Source: Lysobacterales bacterium
Lineage (GTDB): Bacteria; Pseudomonadota; Gammaproteobacteria; Xanthomonadales; SZUA-36
Direction of reading: 5' to 3'
Assembly (NCBI GenBank): GCA_029287515.1
Contig: JARFQZ010000335.1
Span: forward strand, 1-6,897
Length of the DNA stretch: 6,897 nucleotides
The notes under the pieces: model-generated
Seen by the model: the letters and a program-made list of their open reading frames with translations, nothing else
Databases searched by the model: none
Told to the model about the DNA's origin: nothing
Shown: piece by piece, positions 1-6,897 of the stretch
Numbering within the stretch: position 1 is the stretch's first letter
Layout of the letters: every line of letters begins with the position of its first letter
Translations under genes and position numbers: made by a program

Positions 1-1
1 G

Positions 2-223
2 GATAGTCCCTATGGGCCTTTTAAGTACCGCGGTAAAATTCTTGCGCCCGTCATCGGCTGGACCACGCACCATTCCATATGTGCATTTGAAGACCAGTGG
101 TACCTGTTTTATCACGACTCGATATTGTCAGGAGGCGTGACTCATTTGCGTTCCGTCAAGATGGCCAGAATGACTTATGACGAGGATGGCGCGATTGACA
201 TGCTGGACCCCTATCAGAAGTGA
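2..223 (+). CDS. GH43 family glycoside hydrolase, C-terminal end (5' truncated by window edge)
   Basis: Only the last 73 codons are present; the frame is open from base 2 to the TGA at 221-223. The fragment carries a pattern typical of the last blades of a GH43 five-bladed beta-propeller: GPFKYRGKIL, then GWTTHHSI, then QWYLFYHD followed by SGGVTHLRSVK. The HH of TTHHS belongs to the metal/active-site region in several GH43 enzymes. Known activities of such proteins are alpha-L-arabinofuranosidase and beta-xylosidase acting on (arabino)xylan; the fragment cannot separate these. The catalytic Asp/Asp/Glu residues and any signal peptide lie upstream of the window, so localisation is unknown. 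No carbohydrate-binding module follows; the protein ends right after the propeller. Its stop overlaps the possible GTG start of the GH67 gene, which points to one operon. It differs from the GH43 subfamily 11 enzyme at the other end of the window. Confidence 0.85.
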   Translation, partial: DSPYGPFKYRGKILAPVIGWTTHHSICAFEDQWYLFYHDSILSGGVTHLRSVKMARMTYDEDGAIDMLDPYQK

Positions 224-2394
224 TCCTGGATGATATGAGCCGGTCAGTCCTTGTTCTATTTGTAATCCCGGTTTTGCTGTGCGCATGGCCAGGCGCATAT
301 GTATCCGCTGAGGATGGTTACGATCTATGGCTTCGATACCCGCCCGTTGGTATTGAATTACGCGCCGAAGTGGCCAGTCACGCAACTGCGATTGTCATTC
401 CGGCGACCTCTGCACCAACCGCTGAAACTGCAATAACAGAGCTTCGCACCGGCCTGTCTCAAATGCTGGGCATTGACGTGCCAACGCGTCAAACCATAGT
501 GGATGGGGCCATTCTGGTCGGCACGCCGGACAGCAACCCTCTTGTTTCCGGACTTGAGTTACCTTTGGATGACCTGGGTGATGAGGGGTATCTCATCAGG
601 AGTCTTCAGGTTTCCGGCACCAAAATCACTGTTATTGCAGCCAAATCCGAAGTTGGCCTGGTTTACGGCGTATTCGGTTTGCTCCGCCTGATTCAGACAG
701 GCCAGGACATCGCTGCGCTCGACATGGTAAATGCCCCGAAAATTGAACTCAGGCTGTTAAACCACTGGGACAACCTGGACCGCCACGTAGAGCGTGGTTA
801 TGCAGGCCAGTCGATCTGGGACTGGTGGCGATTGCCTGGTTTTGTGGACCCCCGCTACACCGACTATGCCAGGGCGAACGCTTCCATCGGCATCAACGGG
901 GCCGTGCTGAATAATGTAAACGCCAGCGCCCAGGTCCTGTCAGCCCGGTACATTGCCAAGGCTGCTGCCCTGGCCAGGGTCTTTCGTCCCTACGGTATCA
1001 AGGTCTTCCTCTCGGTGCGTTTTTCATCCCCCGTCGAGCTGGACGGGCTGAAAACAGCTGACCCGCTAAACCCGGCTGTCAGGGACTGGTGGAAAGCCAA
1101 AGCCACTGAAATATATGAGCACATCCCCGATTTTGGAGGATTCCTGGTCAAGGCAAATTCCGAAGGGCAGCCTGGCCCGCAGGATTATGGCCGCAACCAC
1201 GCCGACGGAGCCAACATGCTCGCTGAGGCGCTGGATCCACACGGTGGTGTGGTCATGTGGCGGGCATTCGTCTATGCACAGGACAACCCGGAAGACCGCG
1301 TCAAACAAGCGTTGAATGAATTCAAGCCGCTGGACGGCGAGTTTGCCGATAACGTGTTGGTCCAGGTAAAAAACGGACCGCTGGATTTCCAGCCGCGCGA
1401 GCCGTTTTCGCCCATGTTCGGCATGATGCCCGAAACGCAATTGATGATGGAATTTCAGATCACCCAGGAGTACCTGGGCTTCTCAACCCACATGGTTTAC
1501 CTGGGTGAGCTTTACCGTGAAGTGCTTGCGGCAGACACCTTTGTCCGGGGTGAAGGTTCAACAATCGCCAGGGTAATCGACGGAACCCTGCATGGCTATA
1601 AGCGGACCGGAATCGCCGGGGTCGCCAACATCGGCTCGGATCGCGACTGGACCGGATCCATTTTTGGCCAGGCTAACTGGTATGCTTTTGGCCGTCTTGC
1701 ATGGAACCCTGATCTGTCATCCAGACAGATTGCCGGGGAGTGGCTGAAAATGACCTTTTCGACGGACCCGGAATTTGTCGGCGCCGCTACGGAAATGATG
1801 ATGCGTTCCCGTGAGGCGGTGGTCGATTACATGACCCCGCTGGGGCTGGCTCATATCATGGGGACCGGGCACCATTATGGACCGGCGCCCTGGGTCTCCG
1901 ATCTGGATCGCCCGGAATGGAATCCTTATTACTATCATCGTGCGGATTCCGAAGGTATAGGGTTTGATCGAACCAGCCAGGGCAGCAATGCAACCGCCCA
2001 GTATGCAGCACCCGTCGCAAGCCGATTTTCAAATCTGGAAACAGTGCCCGAAGAGTACTTGTTATGGTTCCACCGGCTGTCCTGGGATTTTCAGATGCGC
2101 TCCGGCAGAACACTGTGGGAAGAACTGCTGGCGCATTACGACAACGGAGTAGCCGAAGTCGAGGCAATGAAAGCGGCGTGGATGAGCCTGAAGTCTTATG
2201 TTGATCCCGGGCGATTCAAAAAAACTGCCCAATACCTGGATATCCAGCTTGAAGAAGCACGCTGGTGGCGGGATGCCTGTATCGCTTATTTCGCAAGGCA
2301 GTCCGGCAAAAGCCTGCCGGAGGGAGCGCGTCCGCCGGACAGATCACTCGAGTACTATATGTCGCTCGAATTTCCTTATGCCCCGGGGAACTGA
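220..2394 (+). CDS. GH67 alpha-glucuronidase, exported
   Basis: Removes 4-O-methyl-glucuronic acid from the non-reducing-end xylose of glucuronoxylan oligosaccharides (family knowledge). Numbering from GTG-220 gives 724 residues, the usual GH67 size. A signal peptide (about residues 6-30) is followed by the GH67 N-terminal domain (about 35-155), the (beta/alpha)8 barrel (about 160-480) and the helical C-terminal domain. Visible motifs are LLNHWDNLD (179-187), KANSEGQPGP with the probable acid Glu315, GPLDFQPREP with Asp389, and MEFQITQEYLG with Glu417. Their spacing matches the Cellvibrio GlcA67A triad E292/D365/E393 as I recall it, so the enzyme looks intact. The start is uncertain. GTG-220 overlaps the upstream stop (GTGA), but ATG-235 begins MSRSVLVLF, which gives a basic n-region and a more normal signal peptide, so I slightly favour 235 as the real start. 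The upstream GH43 and downstream symporter fit xylan use. The signal peptide implies a periplasmic or outer location, which places deglucuronidation before uptake across the inner membrane. Confidence 0.96.
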   Translation: MILDDMSRSVLVLFVIPVLLCAWPGAYVSAEDGYDLWLRYPPVGIELRAEVASHATAIVIPATSAPTAETAITELRTGLSQMLGIDVPTRQTIVDGAILVGTPDSNPLVSGLELPLDDLGDEGYLIRSLQVSGTKITVIAAKSEVGLVYGVFGLLRLIQTGQDIAALDMVNAPKIELRLLNHWDNLDRHVERGYAGQSIWDWWRLPGFVDPRYTDYARANASIGINGAVLNNVNASAQVLSARYIAKAAALARVFRPYGIKVFLSVRFSSPVELDGLKTADPLNPAVRDWWKAKATEIYEHIPDFGGFLVKANSEGQPGPQDYGRNHADGANMLAEALDPHGGVVMWRAFVYAQDNPEDRVKQALNEFKPLDGEFADNVLVQVKNGPLDFQPREPFSPMFGMMPETQLMMEFQITQEYLGFSTHMVYLGELYREVLAADTFVRGEGSTIARVIDGTLHGYKRTGIAGVANIGSDRDWTGSIFGQANWYAFGRLAWNPDLSSRQIAGEWLKMTFSTDPEFVGAATEMMMRSREAVVDYMTPLGLAHIMGTGHHYGPAPWVSDLDRPEWNPYYYHRADSEGIGFDRTSQGSNATAQYAAPVASRFSNLETVPEEYLLWFHRLSWDFQMRSGRTLWEELLAHYDNGVAEVEAMKAAWMSLKSYVDPGRFKKTAQYLDIQLEEARWWRDACIAYFARQSGKSLPEGARPPDRSLEYYMSLEFPYAPGN
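235..309 (+). other. Sec-type signal peptide of the GH67 alpha-glucuronidase
   Basis: If translation starts at ATG-235, the protein opens with MSRS (one Arg), then a hydrophobic stretch VLVLFVIPVLLCAW, then PGAYVSA just before EDGYD. VSA|ED fits the small-x-small rule for signal peptidase I, giving cleavage after residue 30 of the GTG-220 numbering. The Cys in VLLC is not preceded by a good lipobox (Leu rather than Gly/Ala/Ser at -1), so a lipoprotein is less likely. No twin arginine is present. Confidence 0.8.
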
Positions 2395-2420
2395 GCGATT
2401 TAAAACAAAAAAGTGAAAAT

Positions 2421-3809
2421 ATGAAAAAAGCGCAAAATAATGACCGCATGGCGAAACTGGGGTGGGGCGAGAAATTGGGTTTCGGCGTTGGCGACCTGGG
2501 TTTTAATTTCTACTGGACGACAATCGCCTCGTTTCTGGCCGCTTTTTATACCGATGTTTTCGGGATCTCTGCAGCCGCTGCCGGCACGATGCTTTTCGTA
2601 ACCCGGATTGTCGATGCATTCACCGACCCGATGATGGGGGCGATCGCTGACCGCACCAAAACCCGGATGGGTAAATTCCGTCCCTACCTGATTTTCGCAG
2701 GTGTCCCGATGGCGGCGGCGGCAGTGCTTACGTTTACCACGCCTGACCTGGATGAAACGGGCAAGATCATCTGGGCTTACGTCACTTATTCAATGTTGAT
2801 GTTGTTGTACACAGTACTCAGCACGCCTTATTCAGCGCTATCGGGTGTGATGACTGCCCGCAGCCAGGAACGGACCACGCTGATCAGCATCCGGTTTCTG
2901 TTTGCTTTTACCGGCGGCGCACTGATCAACAAGTACACACTACCCCTGGTGGCTTATTTTGGCTCGGGGGATGATATCAAGGGCTGGCAACTGACCATGT
3001 TGCTGTATGGGACCCTGGCCACGCTGATCTTTTTCATTACCTTCATCACGACGCGCGAGAGAATTTCCCCACCACCCAGGCAAAAGACCAGCCCCGTAGA
3101 GGACATCAAGGATCTGATAGGAAACAAACCCTGGGTGATCCTGTTTGCCCTGGCGATGATCATCATGATGACATTCACCATGCGGGCAGGCTCGTCCTAT
3201 TATTATTTCCATTATTATGTGGAACGCCCCGATTTGCTCCCAAATTATCTCTTCTGGCAGATGTTTGCATATGCCGGTGGCGCCCTGCTGGCGCCTGTCA
3301 TGACGAAATTCATCGACAAGGCTAAATTGCTGATGCTGCTGATGAGCACTGTCGGCGTTTTGTCCATCCTGTTTTACTTCGTGCCCAAGGACATGATTTG
3401 GGCCATGTTTACGCTGAATATCCTCATCAGCCTGGCGCTGGGGCCCAAATCACCCCTCACCTGGTCGATGTATGCAGACACGGCTGATTATAATGAATGG
3501 CGTAATGGCAGGCGGGCAACAGCAATGACTTTTTCAGCGGCGACTTTTGCGCAGAAACTGGGTGGCTCGTTGGGGTCGGCGGGCATGTTATGGGTGCTTG
3601 CCGCCATAGGGTACGCGGCTAACCAGGCGCAATCCGGTGCTTCGCAGACCGGAATTGCCCTGCTGCAAACGGCTGTTCCCGGAGGCTTTGCCTTGATTGC
3701 AGTCTTTGTGCTTCGCTATTACAAGCTGACCGGTAGTCAACTGGAGAAAATTCAGTCTGACCTGAAAGCCCGTTCTGAAAAGAGCCCAGGCGATGCTGCT
3801 GAAGCCTAG
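2421..3809 (+). CDS. GPH-family (glycoside-pentoside-hexuronide) sugar:cation symporter, MFS fold
   Basis: Inner-membrane secondary transporter of 462 residues with about 12 hydrophobic segments (roughly 28-48, 53-70, 88-105, 115-138, 155-172, 188-210, 236-256, 276-294, 303-320, 324-340, 375-397, 412-432). Diagnostic GPH/MelB features are the N-terminal GEKLGFGVGDLGFNF, then RIVDAFTDPMMGAIADRTKT (62-81), GKFRPYL and the SQERTTLISIR loop. Asp65 and Asp69 match the cation-site pair D55/D59 of MelB. The third MelB aspartate (D124) appears to be Ser134 in LSTPYSAL, where relatives often have Asn, so coupling may be to H+ or Na+. Likely cargo is xylo-oligosaccharides, xylosides or (aldo)uronates, inferred from neighbours and from family members such as XynP/XynT and GusB. 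I chose ATG-2421 because homologous sequence begins just after it. The frame is open back to 2265, but that part runs through the GH67 3' end and is polar. The Shine-Dalgarno is weak. The gene follows GH67 after 26 bp and overlaps GH94 by 17 bp. Confidence 0.93.
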   Translation: MKKAQNNDRMAKLGWGEKLGFGVGDLGFNFYWTTIASFLAAFYTDVFGISAAAAGTMLFVTRIVDAFTDPMMGAIADRTKTRMGKFRPYLIFAGVPMAAAAVLTFTTPDLDETGKIIWAYVTYSMLMLLYTVLSTPYSALSGVMTARSQERTTLISIRFLFAFTGGALINKYTLPLVAYFGSGDDIKGWQLTMLLYGTLATLIFFITFITTRERISPPPRQKTSPVEDIKDLIGNKPWVILFALAMIIMMTFTMRAGSSYYYFHYYVERPDLLPNYLFWQMFAYAGGALLAPVMTKFIDKAKLLMLLMSTVGVLSILFYFVPKDMIWAMFTLNILISLALGPKSPLTWSMYADTADYNEWRNGRRATAMTFSAATFAQKLGGSLGSAGMLWVLAAIGYAANQAQSGASQTGIALLQTAVPGGFALIAVFVLRYYKLTGSQLEKIQSDLKARSEKSPGDAAEA

Positions 3810-6156
3810 CGAGGACGGCCAGCGCTACAGTTTGTTTAGCCCAACGGCCATGCCGCATGCCTGCGGCTTTCTATGGAACCGGCACATGATGGTCCAGGTC
3901 AATTGCCGCGGATTTGTGAAAGCATTGCATATGCAGCCTGAGCCGGGGAAGTATTCCTATGCGCCCAATCTGGAAGGCCCATCCTTTATCCAGCCCGAGC
4001 AACCTTTATATGCTCATCATCCGGGGCGGTTTGTGTACATCAAAGACGAAGAGAGCGGGTGTCTGTTTTCCGCACCGCATGAGCCGGTTCGCGGCGTCGC
4101 AGATTTTTTTGAGTTCTTCGCGGGCAGGACCGACATAGGCTGGCGATTGCAGCATTTGGGCCTGGAAGTCGAATTCAGCCTGAGCCTGCCGGTGGATGAT
4201 GTGGTCGAACTGTGGTCATTGACCATCAGGAACCCGGGCCATCAGCAGCGGCGATTAAGCATATATCCCGTATTCAGCATCGGTTACATGAGCTGGATGA
4301 ATCAGTCCGCCTGTTATCGGCCGGATTTGAACGGGATTGTCGCCAGTTGTGTGACGCCATACCAGAAAAGTGAGGACGCCAAGCGGATTGCCAGGCTGAG
4401 GGACAAGACTTTCCTGTTGTACGATACACCCCCATCAGCATCGGAAACTTCGCTCGAAGCATTCGAGGGCGAGGGTGGTTTGCACAGGCCGGACTCTGTT
4501 CTGCAGGAACAACTTGGCAATGGAGATGCGCTGCACGAAATGCCGGTTGCTGCATTGCAGTATCAAATCGATATGCTACCTGGTAGCGAACAGGAATTCC
4601 GGTTCGTTTTCGGTCCGGCAGTGAACGATGACGCCATTTCGTTGCTGGGCGACAAGTATCTCCGCCCCGGTGGGTTTGAGAAAGCACGGGAAGAATACCG
4701 CAGCTATTTAGAGCCGGCGGCCGGGTGCATCCGAATCAGTACGCCGGACAGGGATCTGGATAACTTCGTCAATCAATGGCTGGGACGCCAGATGTTTTAT
4801 CACGGAGACGTCAACCGTCTTTCGACCGATCCGCAGACGCGCAATTATTTGCAAGACGCCATGGGCATGGTCTTTGTCCAGCCCCGGGTAGCAAGGGAGG
4901 CGTTGATCACTGCGCTGGGGCAGCAGGAAAACGGCGGCGCTATGCCGGACGGGATTCTTCTGCATGATGAGGCCGAGCTGAAGTATATCAACCAGGTGCC
5001 GCATAGTGACCACTGCGTGTGGCTGCCGATTTGCATGCACACTTACTTGCATGAAACAAACGACTATTCAATACTCGATGTGCGTATCAAAAGCATTTAT
5101 GATCAGTCAGTTAAAACGACTTTTGAACGTATTACAGAAGCAATGTATCACCTGCTGAAGAGCCGCGATAAGCGCGGCCTTAATTTCATCGCCGAAGGTG
5201 ACTGGTGTGACCCGATGAACATGGTGGGTCACAAGGGGCGGGGCGTTTCAGCCTGGCTTTCCATAGCGACTGCTTACGCGTTAAGAACCTGGGCGGGTAT
5301 CTGCGAGGAAGCAGGACATAATGGTCTGAGCAAAGAACTGGGCGCCGGAGCGGACGAGATATCTGCAGCCATTCAGGAATATTTTTGGGACGGTGACTGG
5401 TTTGCCCGCGGCATCACGGACGACGATGTTGTTTTCGGGGTATCCACAGACCTTGAAGGACGCATCTATCTGAACCCGCAGGCCTGGGCGATACTCGCAG
5501 GTATCGCCAGTGATGACCAGCTAGATTGCATGATCCGTTCAGTGGGTCGCCACCTCGAGGGTCCGCATGGCGTAGCTTTACTGGAGCCCCCTTATACCCG
5601 GATGAGAGAGGATATCGGACGTCTGACACAGAAATTCCCGGGCGCTGCGGAAAATGGCTCAGTTTATAATCACGCTTCAGCCTTCTATATCTACGCTTTA
5701 TACCAGGCAGGCAGATCTGAGTGCGCTTTTGAACTGCTGCGCAAAATGATTCCGGGTCCGACCCGGGATGATTATCTTCAAAGAGGCCAGCTCCCGGTTT
5801 TTATTCCTAATTACTACCGGGGTAACTGGCGGCGTGCGCCCCGGACAGCAGGACGTTCCAGCCAGATGTTCAACACCGGAACCGTCAGCTGGTTCTTGCG
5901 GATACTTATCGATGGGCTTTTTGGCCTTAAAGGTTGCCGCGAAGGGCTGCTAATCGACCCGCAACTGCCCGCCGAATGGAGTAAGGCCCGCGTAGTCCGG
6001 AAATTCCGGGGCGCGCAATTCAACGTGAATTTTTCCCGGGAGCCGGGCAGGGACAGGATGGAGGTTCTTATGGGTGACAGAGTAGTTCCCGATAACATCA
6101 TCAGTGATTTCAAACCCGGTGAATCCTATGAAGTAAGCGTATTGCTGGAGGCCTGA
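3793..6156 (+). CDS. GH94 phosphorylase, probable cellobionic acid (glucosyl-aldonate) phosphorylase
   Basis: Cytoplasmic inverting phosphorylase of 787 residues with no signal peptide. It has an N-terminal beta-sandwich (about 10-280), a linker helix region, an (alpha/alpha)6 barrel (about 320-715) and a small C-terminal beta-domain. The probable catalytic acid is Asp473 in EGDWCDPMNM (468-477); cellobiose phosphorylases usually read GDWND here. From memory, cellobionic acid phosphorylase (CBAP) of Saccharophagus degradans is about 788 residues, uses D472, and holds the acceptor carboxylate with R609 and K613. The equivalents here would be Arg610 and Lys614, in the same one-residue register. 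The phosphate-site region shows NHASAF (626-631) and NTGTVSW (694-700). The expected reaction is glucosyl-gluconate (or a related acid) plus Pi giving glucose 1-phosphate plus the acid. The start lies inside the symporter 3' end (17-bp overlap), with AAGAG at 3779-3783 as a possible ribosome site. Other GH94 acceptors cannot be excluded. Its presence between xylan genes is unusual. Confidence 0.88.
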   Translation: MLLKPSEDGQRYSLFSPTAMPHACGFLWNRHMMVQVNCRGFVKALHMQPEPGKYSYAPNLEGPSFIQPEQPLYAHHPGRFVYIKDEESGCLFSAPHEPVRGVADFFEFFAGRTDIGWRLQHLGLEVEFSLSLPVDDVVELWSLTIRNPGHQQRRLSIYPVFSIGYMSWMNQSACYRPDLNGIVASCVTPYQKSEDAKRIARLRDKTFLLYDTPPSASETSLEAFEGEGGLHRPDSVLQEQLGNGDALHEMPVAALQYQIDMLPGSEQEFRFVFGPAVNDDAISLLGDKYLRPGGFEKAREEYRSYLEPAAGCIRISTPDRDLDNFVNQWLGRQMFYHGDVNRLSTDPQTRNYLQDAMGMVFVQPRVAREALITALGQQENGGAMPDGILLHDEAELKYINQVPHSDHCVWLPICMHTYLHETNDYSILDVRIKSIYDQSVKTTFERITEAMYHLLKSRDKRGLNFIAEGDWCDPMNMVGHKGRGVSAWLSIATAYALRTWAGICEEAGHNGLSKELGAGADEISAAIQEYFWDGDWFARGITDDDVVFGVSTDLEGRIYLNPQAWAILAGIASDDQLDCMIRSVGRHLEGPHGVALLEPPYTRMREDIGRLTQKFPGAAENGSVYNHASAFYIYALYQAGRSECAFELLRKMIPGPTRDDYLQRGQLPVFIPNYYRGNWRRAPRTAGRSSQMFNTGTVSWFLRILIDGLFGLKGCREGLLIDPQLPAEWSKARVVRKFRGAQFNVNFSREPGRDRMEVLMGDRVVPDNIISDFKPGESYEVSVLLEA
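6147..6150 (+). promoter_or_regulatory. Ribosome binding site (GGAG) supporting the GTG start of the GH43_11 gene
   Basis: GGAG sits inside the last codons of the GH94 gene, six bases before GTG-6157. That GTG directly follows the GH94 TGA. The site decides for the GTG start, because the next in-frame ATG (codon 62) lies beyond the first catalytic Asp. Termination and re-initiation coupling with GH94 is likely. Confidence 0.7.
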
Positions 6157-6897
6157 GTGATCACCAATCCCATATTGCCCGGTTTTAACCCGGACCCCTC
6201 GATCGTCCGGGTCGGTGATGATTTTTATATTGCTACATCAACTTTCGAATGGTATCCCGGTGTGCAAATACACCATTCGCGCGACCTGCGCCATTGGCGG
6301 CTGGCAGCGCGTCCTCTCAACCGGGCGGCTTTGCTCGATATGACGGGAAATCCGGATTCGGGTGGAGTCTGGGCCCCTTGTCTCAGCTGGGACGATGGCC
6401 TTTTTTACCTGATTTACACCGACGTCAAACGTTCGGGCCGGAATGTCAAAGATACCCATAATTACCTCACCACTTGTGATGCAGTAGATGGTAACTGGAG
6501 TGACCCGGTTTACCTCAACAGCAGCGGTTTCGATCCTTCGTTATTTCATGATGACGATGGCCGAAAATGGCTGGTCAACGTGGTGTGGGACCACCGCCAT
6601 GAACATAATCGCTTTGGCGGAATTTACCTGCAGGAGTTTTGCACACGTCAGAACAAGCTCATTGGGGATATCGTGAATATCTTCCAGGGGACCGAGCTGG
6701 GGATGACCGAAGCGCCGCACCTGTATAAGCGAAACGGCTATTACTACCTGGTGACTGCCGAGGGTGGAACTGGATACGACCATGCCATGACGCTTGCCCG
6801 GTCGCGGGACCTGGCCGGTCCCTACGAGGCCGATCCCGATGGATACCTGCTAACGTCCGGGGGGCATCCCGAACTCGAATTGCAACGCAGCGGTCAC
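6157..6897 (+). CDS. GH43 subfamily 11 beta-xylosidase, N-terminal part (3' truncated by window edge)
   Basis: Hydrolyses xylobiose and short xylo-oligosaccharides from the non-reducing end to xylose. The 247 visible codons from GTG-6157 reach the last base of the window; relatives have about 530-540 residues, so the C-terminal beta-sandwich domain is missing. The protein begins ITNPILPGFNPDPS with no signal peptide, so it is cytoplasmic. Catalytic residues are visible: Asp13 (NPDPS, general base), Asp126 (SGFDPSLF, pKa modulator) and Glu185 (GMTEAPHLY, general acid). Phe30 (STFEWYPG), Trp72 (GVWAP) and the final His247 (SGH) also align. All sit exactly one residue before F31, W73, D14, D127, E186 and H248 of the Selenomonas beta-xylosidase as I recall its numbering, which strongly supports subfamily 11. 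Side activity on arabinofuranosides is common in this group. The gene abuts GH94 (stop TGA, then GTG) and is clearly in the same operon. Confidence 0.94.
   Translation, partial: MITNPILPGFNPDPSIVRVGDDFYIATSTFEWYPGVQIHHSRDLRHWRLAARPLNRAALLDMTGNPDSGGVWAPCLSWDDGLFYLIYTDVKRSGRNVKDTHNYLTTCDAVDGNWSDPVYLNSSGFDPSLFHDDDGRKWLVNVVWDHRHEHNRFGGIYLQEFCTRQNKLIGDIVNIFQGTELGMTEAPHLYKRNGYYYLVTAEGGTGYDHAMTLARSRDLAGPYEADPDGYLLTSGGHPELELQRSGH

Noticed and set aside
1066..1440. Antisense open frame of 124 codons within GH67
   Set aside because: It lies opposite a conserved catalytic region of GH67 and its composition is that of a reverse-complement shadow. No recognisable motif is present.
2265..2420. 52-codon N-terminal extension of the symporter reading frame
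   Set aside because: It overlaps the well-supported 3' end of GH67 in another frame, is polar and basic, and lies before the normal GPH N-terminus. It is just an open frame without a stop.
2395..2420. A-rich gap between GH67 and symporter as a possible promoter or regulatory site
   Set aside because: It is only 26 bp, with no -35/-10 pair or operator palindrome visible. The A-richness may help ribosome access, but nothing more can be supported.
4274..4687. Antisense open frame of 137 codons within GH94
   Set aside because: It is fully contained in the GH94 N-terminal domain, has no family resemblance, and shows the usual Arg/Ser/Pro-rich shadow composition.
5162..5178. Inverted repeat GCCGCG-ATAAG-CGCGGC that could form a hairpin
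   Set aside because: It lies in the middle of the GH94 coding region (codons for SRDKRG) and has no following T-run, so a terminator is unlikely. It is best explained by codon content.

Overview
The window is a densely packed, single-strand block of plant cell-wall polysaccharide genes, all on the + strand. It reads as part of a glucuronoxylan (hemicellulose) utilisation operon from a Gram-negative bacterium. The signs for that are a Sec signal peptide on the alpha-glucuronidase, a GPH-type sugar:cation symporter, and moderately high GC by eye. A gammaproteobacterial plant-polymer degrader (Cellvibrio/Saccharophagus-like) is a reasonable guess, because GH67 and cellobionate-phosphorylase-like GH94 genes are known there. 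Nothing in the window fixes the taxon.

Layout: (1) bases 2-223, the last 73 codons of a GH43 arabinofuranosidase/xylosidase-type protein; (2) 220-2394, a complete exported GH67 alpha-glucuronidase; (3) 2421-3809, a complete 462-residue GPH-family symporter; (4) 3793-6156, a complete 787-residue GH94 phosphorylase that most resembles cellobionic acid phosphorylase rather than cellobiose phosphorylase; (5) 6157-6897, the first 247 codons of a cytoplasmic GH43 subfamily 11 beta-xylosidase that runs off the window. Junctions are a 4-bp overlap (or 11-bp gap), a 26-bp gap, a 17-bp overlap and direct abutment. There is no room for internal promoters or terminators, so all five genes are probably co-transcribed and partly translationally coupled. 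No regulator, TonB-dependent receptor, RNA gene, mobile element, repeat array or CRISPR is visible.

Proposed working: (methyl)glucuronic acid side groups are removed from xylo-oligosaccharides outside the inner membrane by GH67. The oligosaccharides, and perhaps the acid sugars, enter through the symporter. In the cytoplasm the GH43_11 enzyme releases xylose, the upstream GH43 may remove arabinose or xylose, and the GH94 enzyme splits a glucosyl-sugar acid with phosphate to give glucose 1-phosphate. The GH94 gene is the most interesting item. A phosphorylase carrying the apparent acidic-acceptor signature inside a glucuronoxylan operon suggests that oxidised cellulose or uronate-capped oligosaccharides are handled together with xylan.
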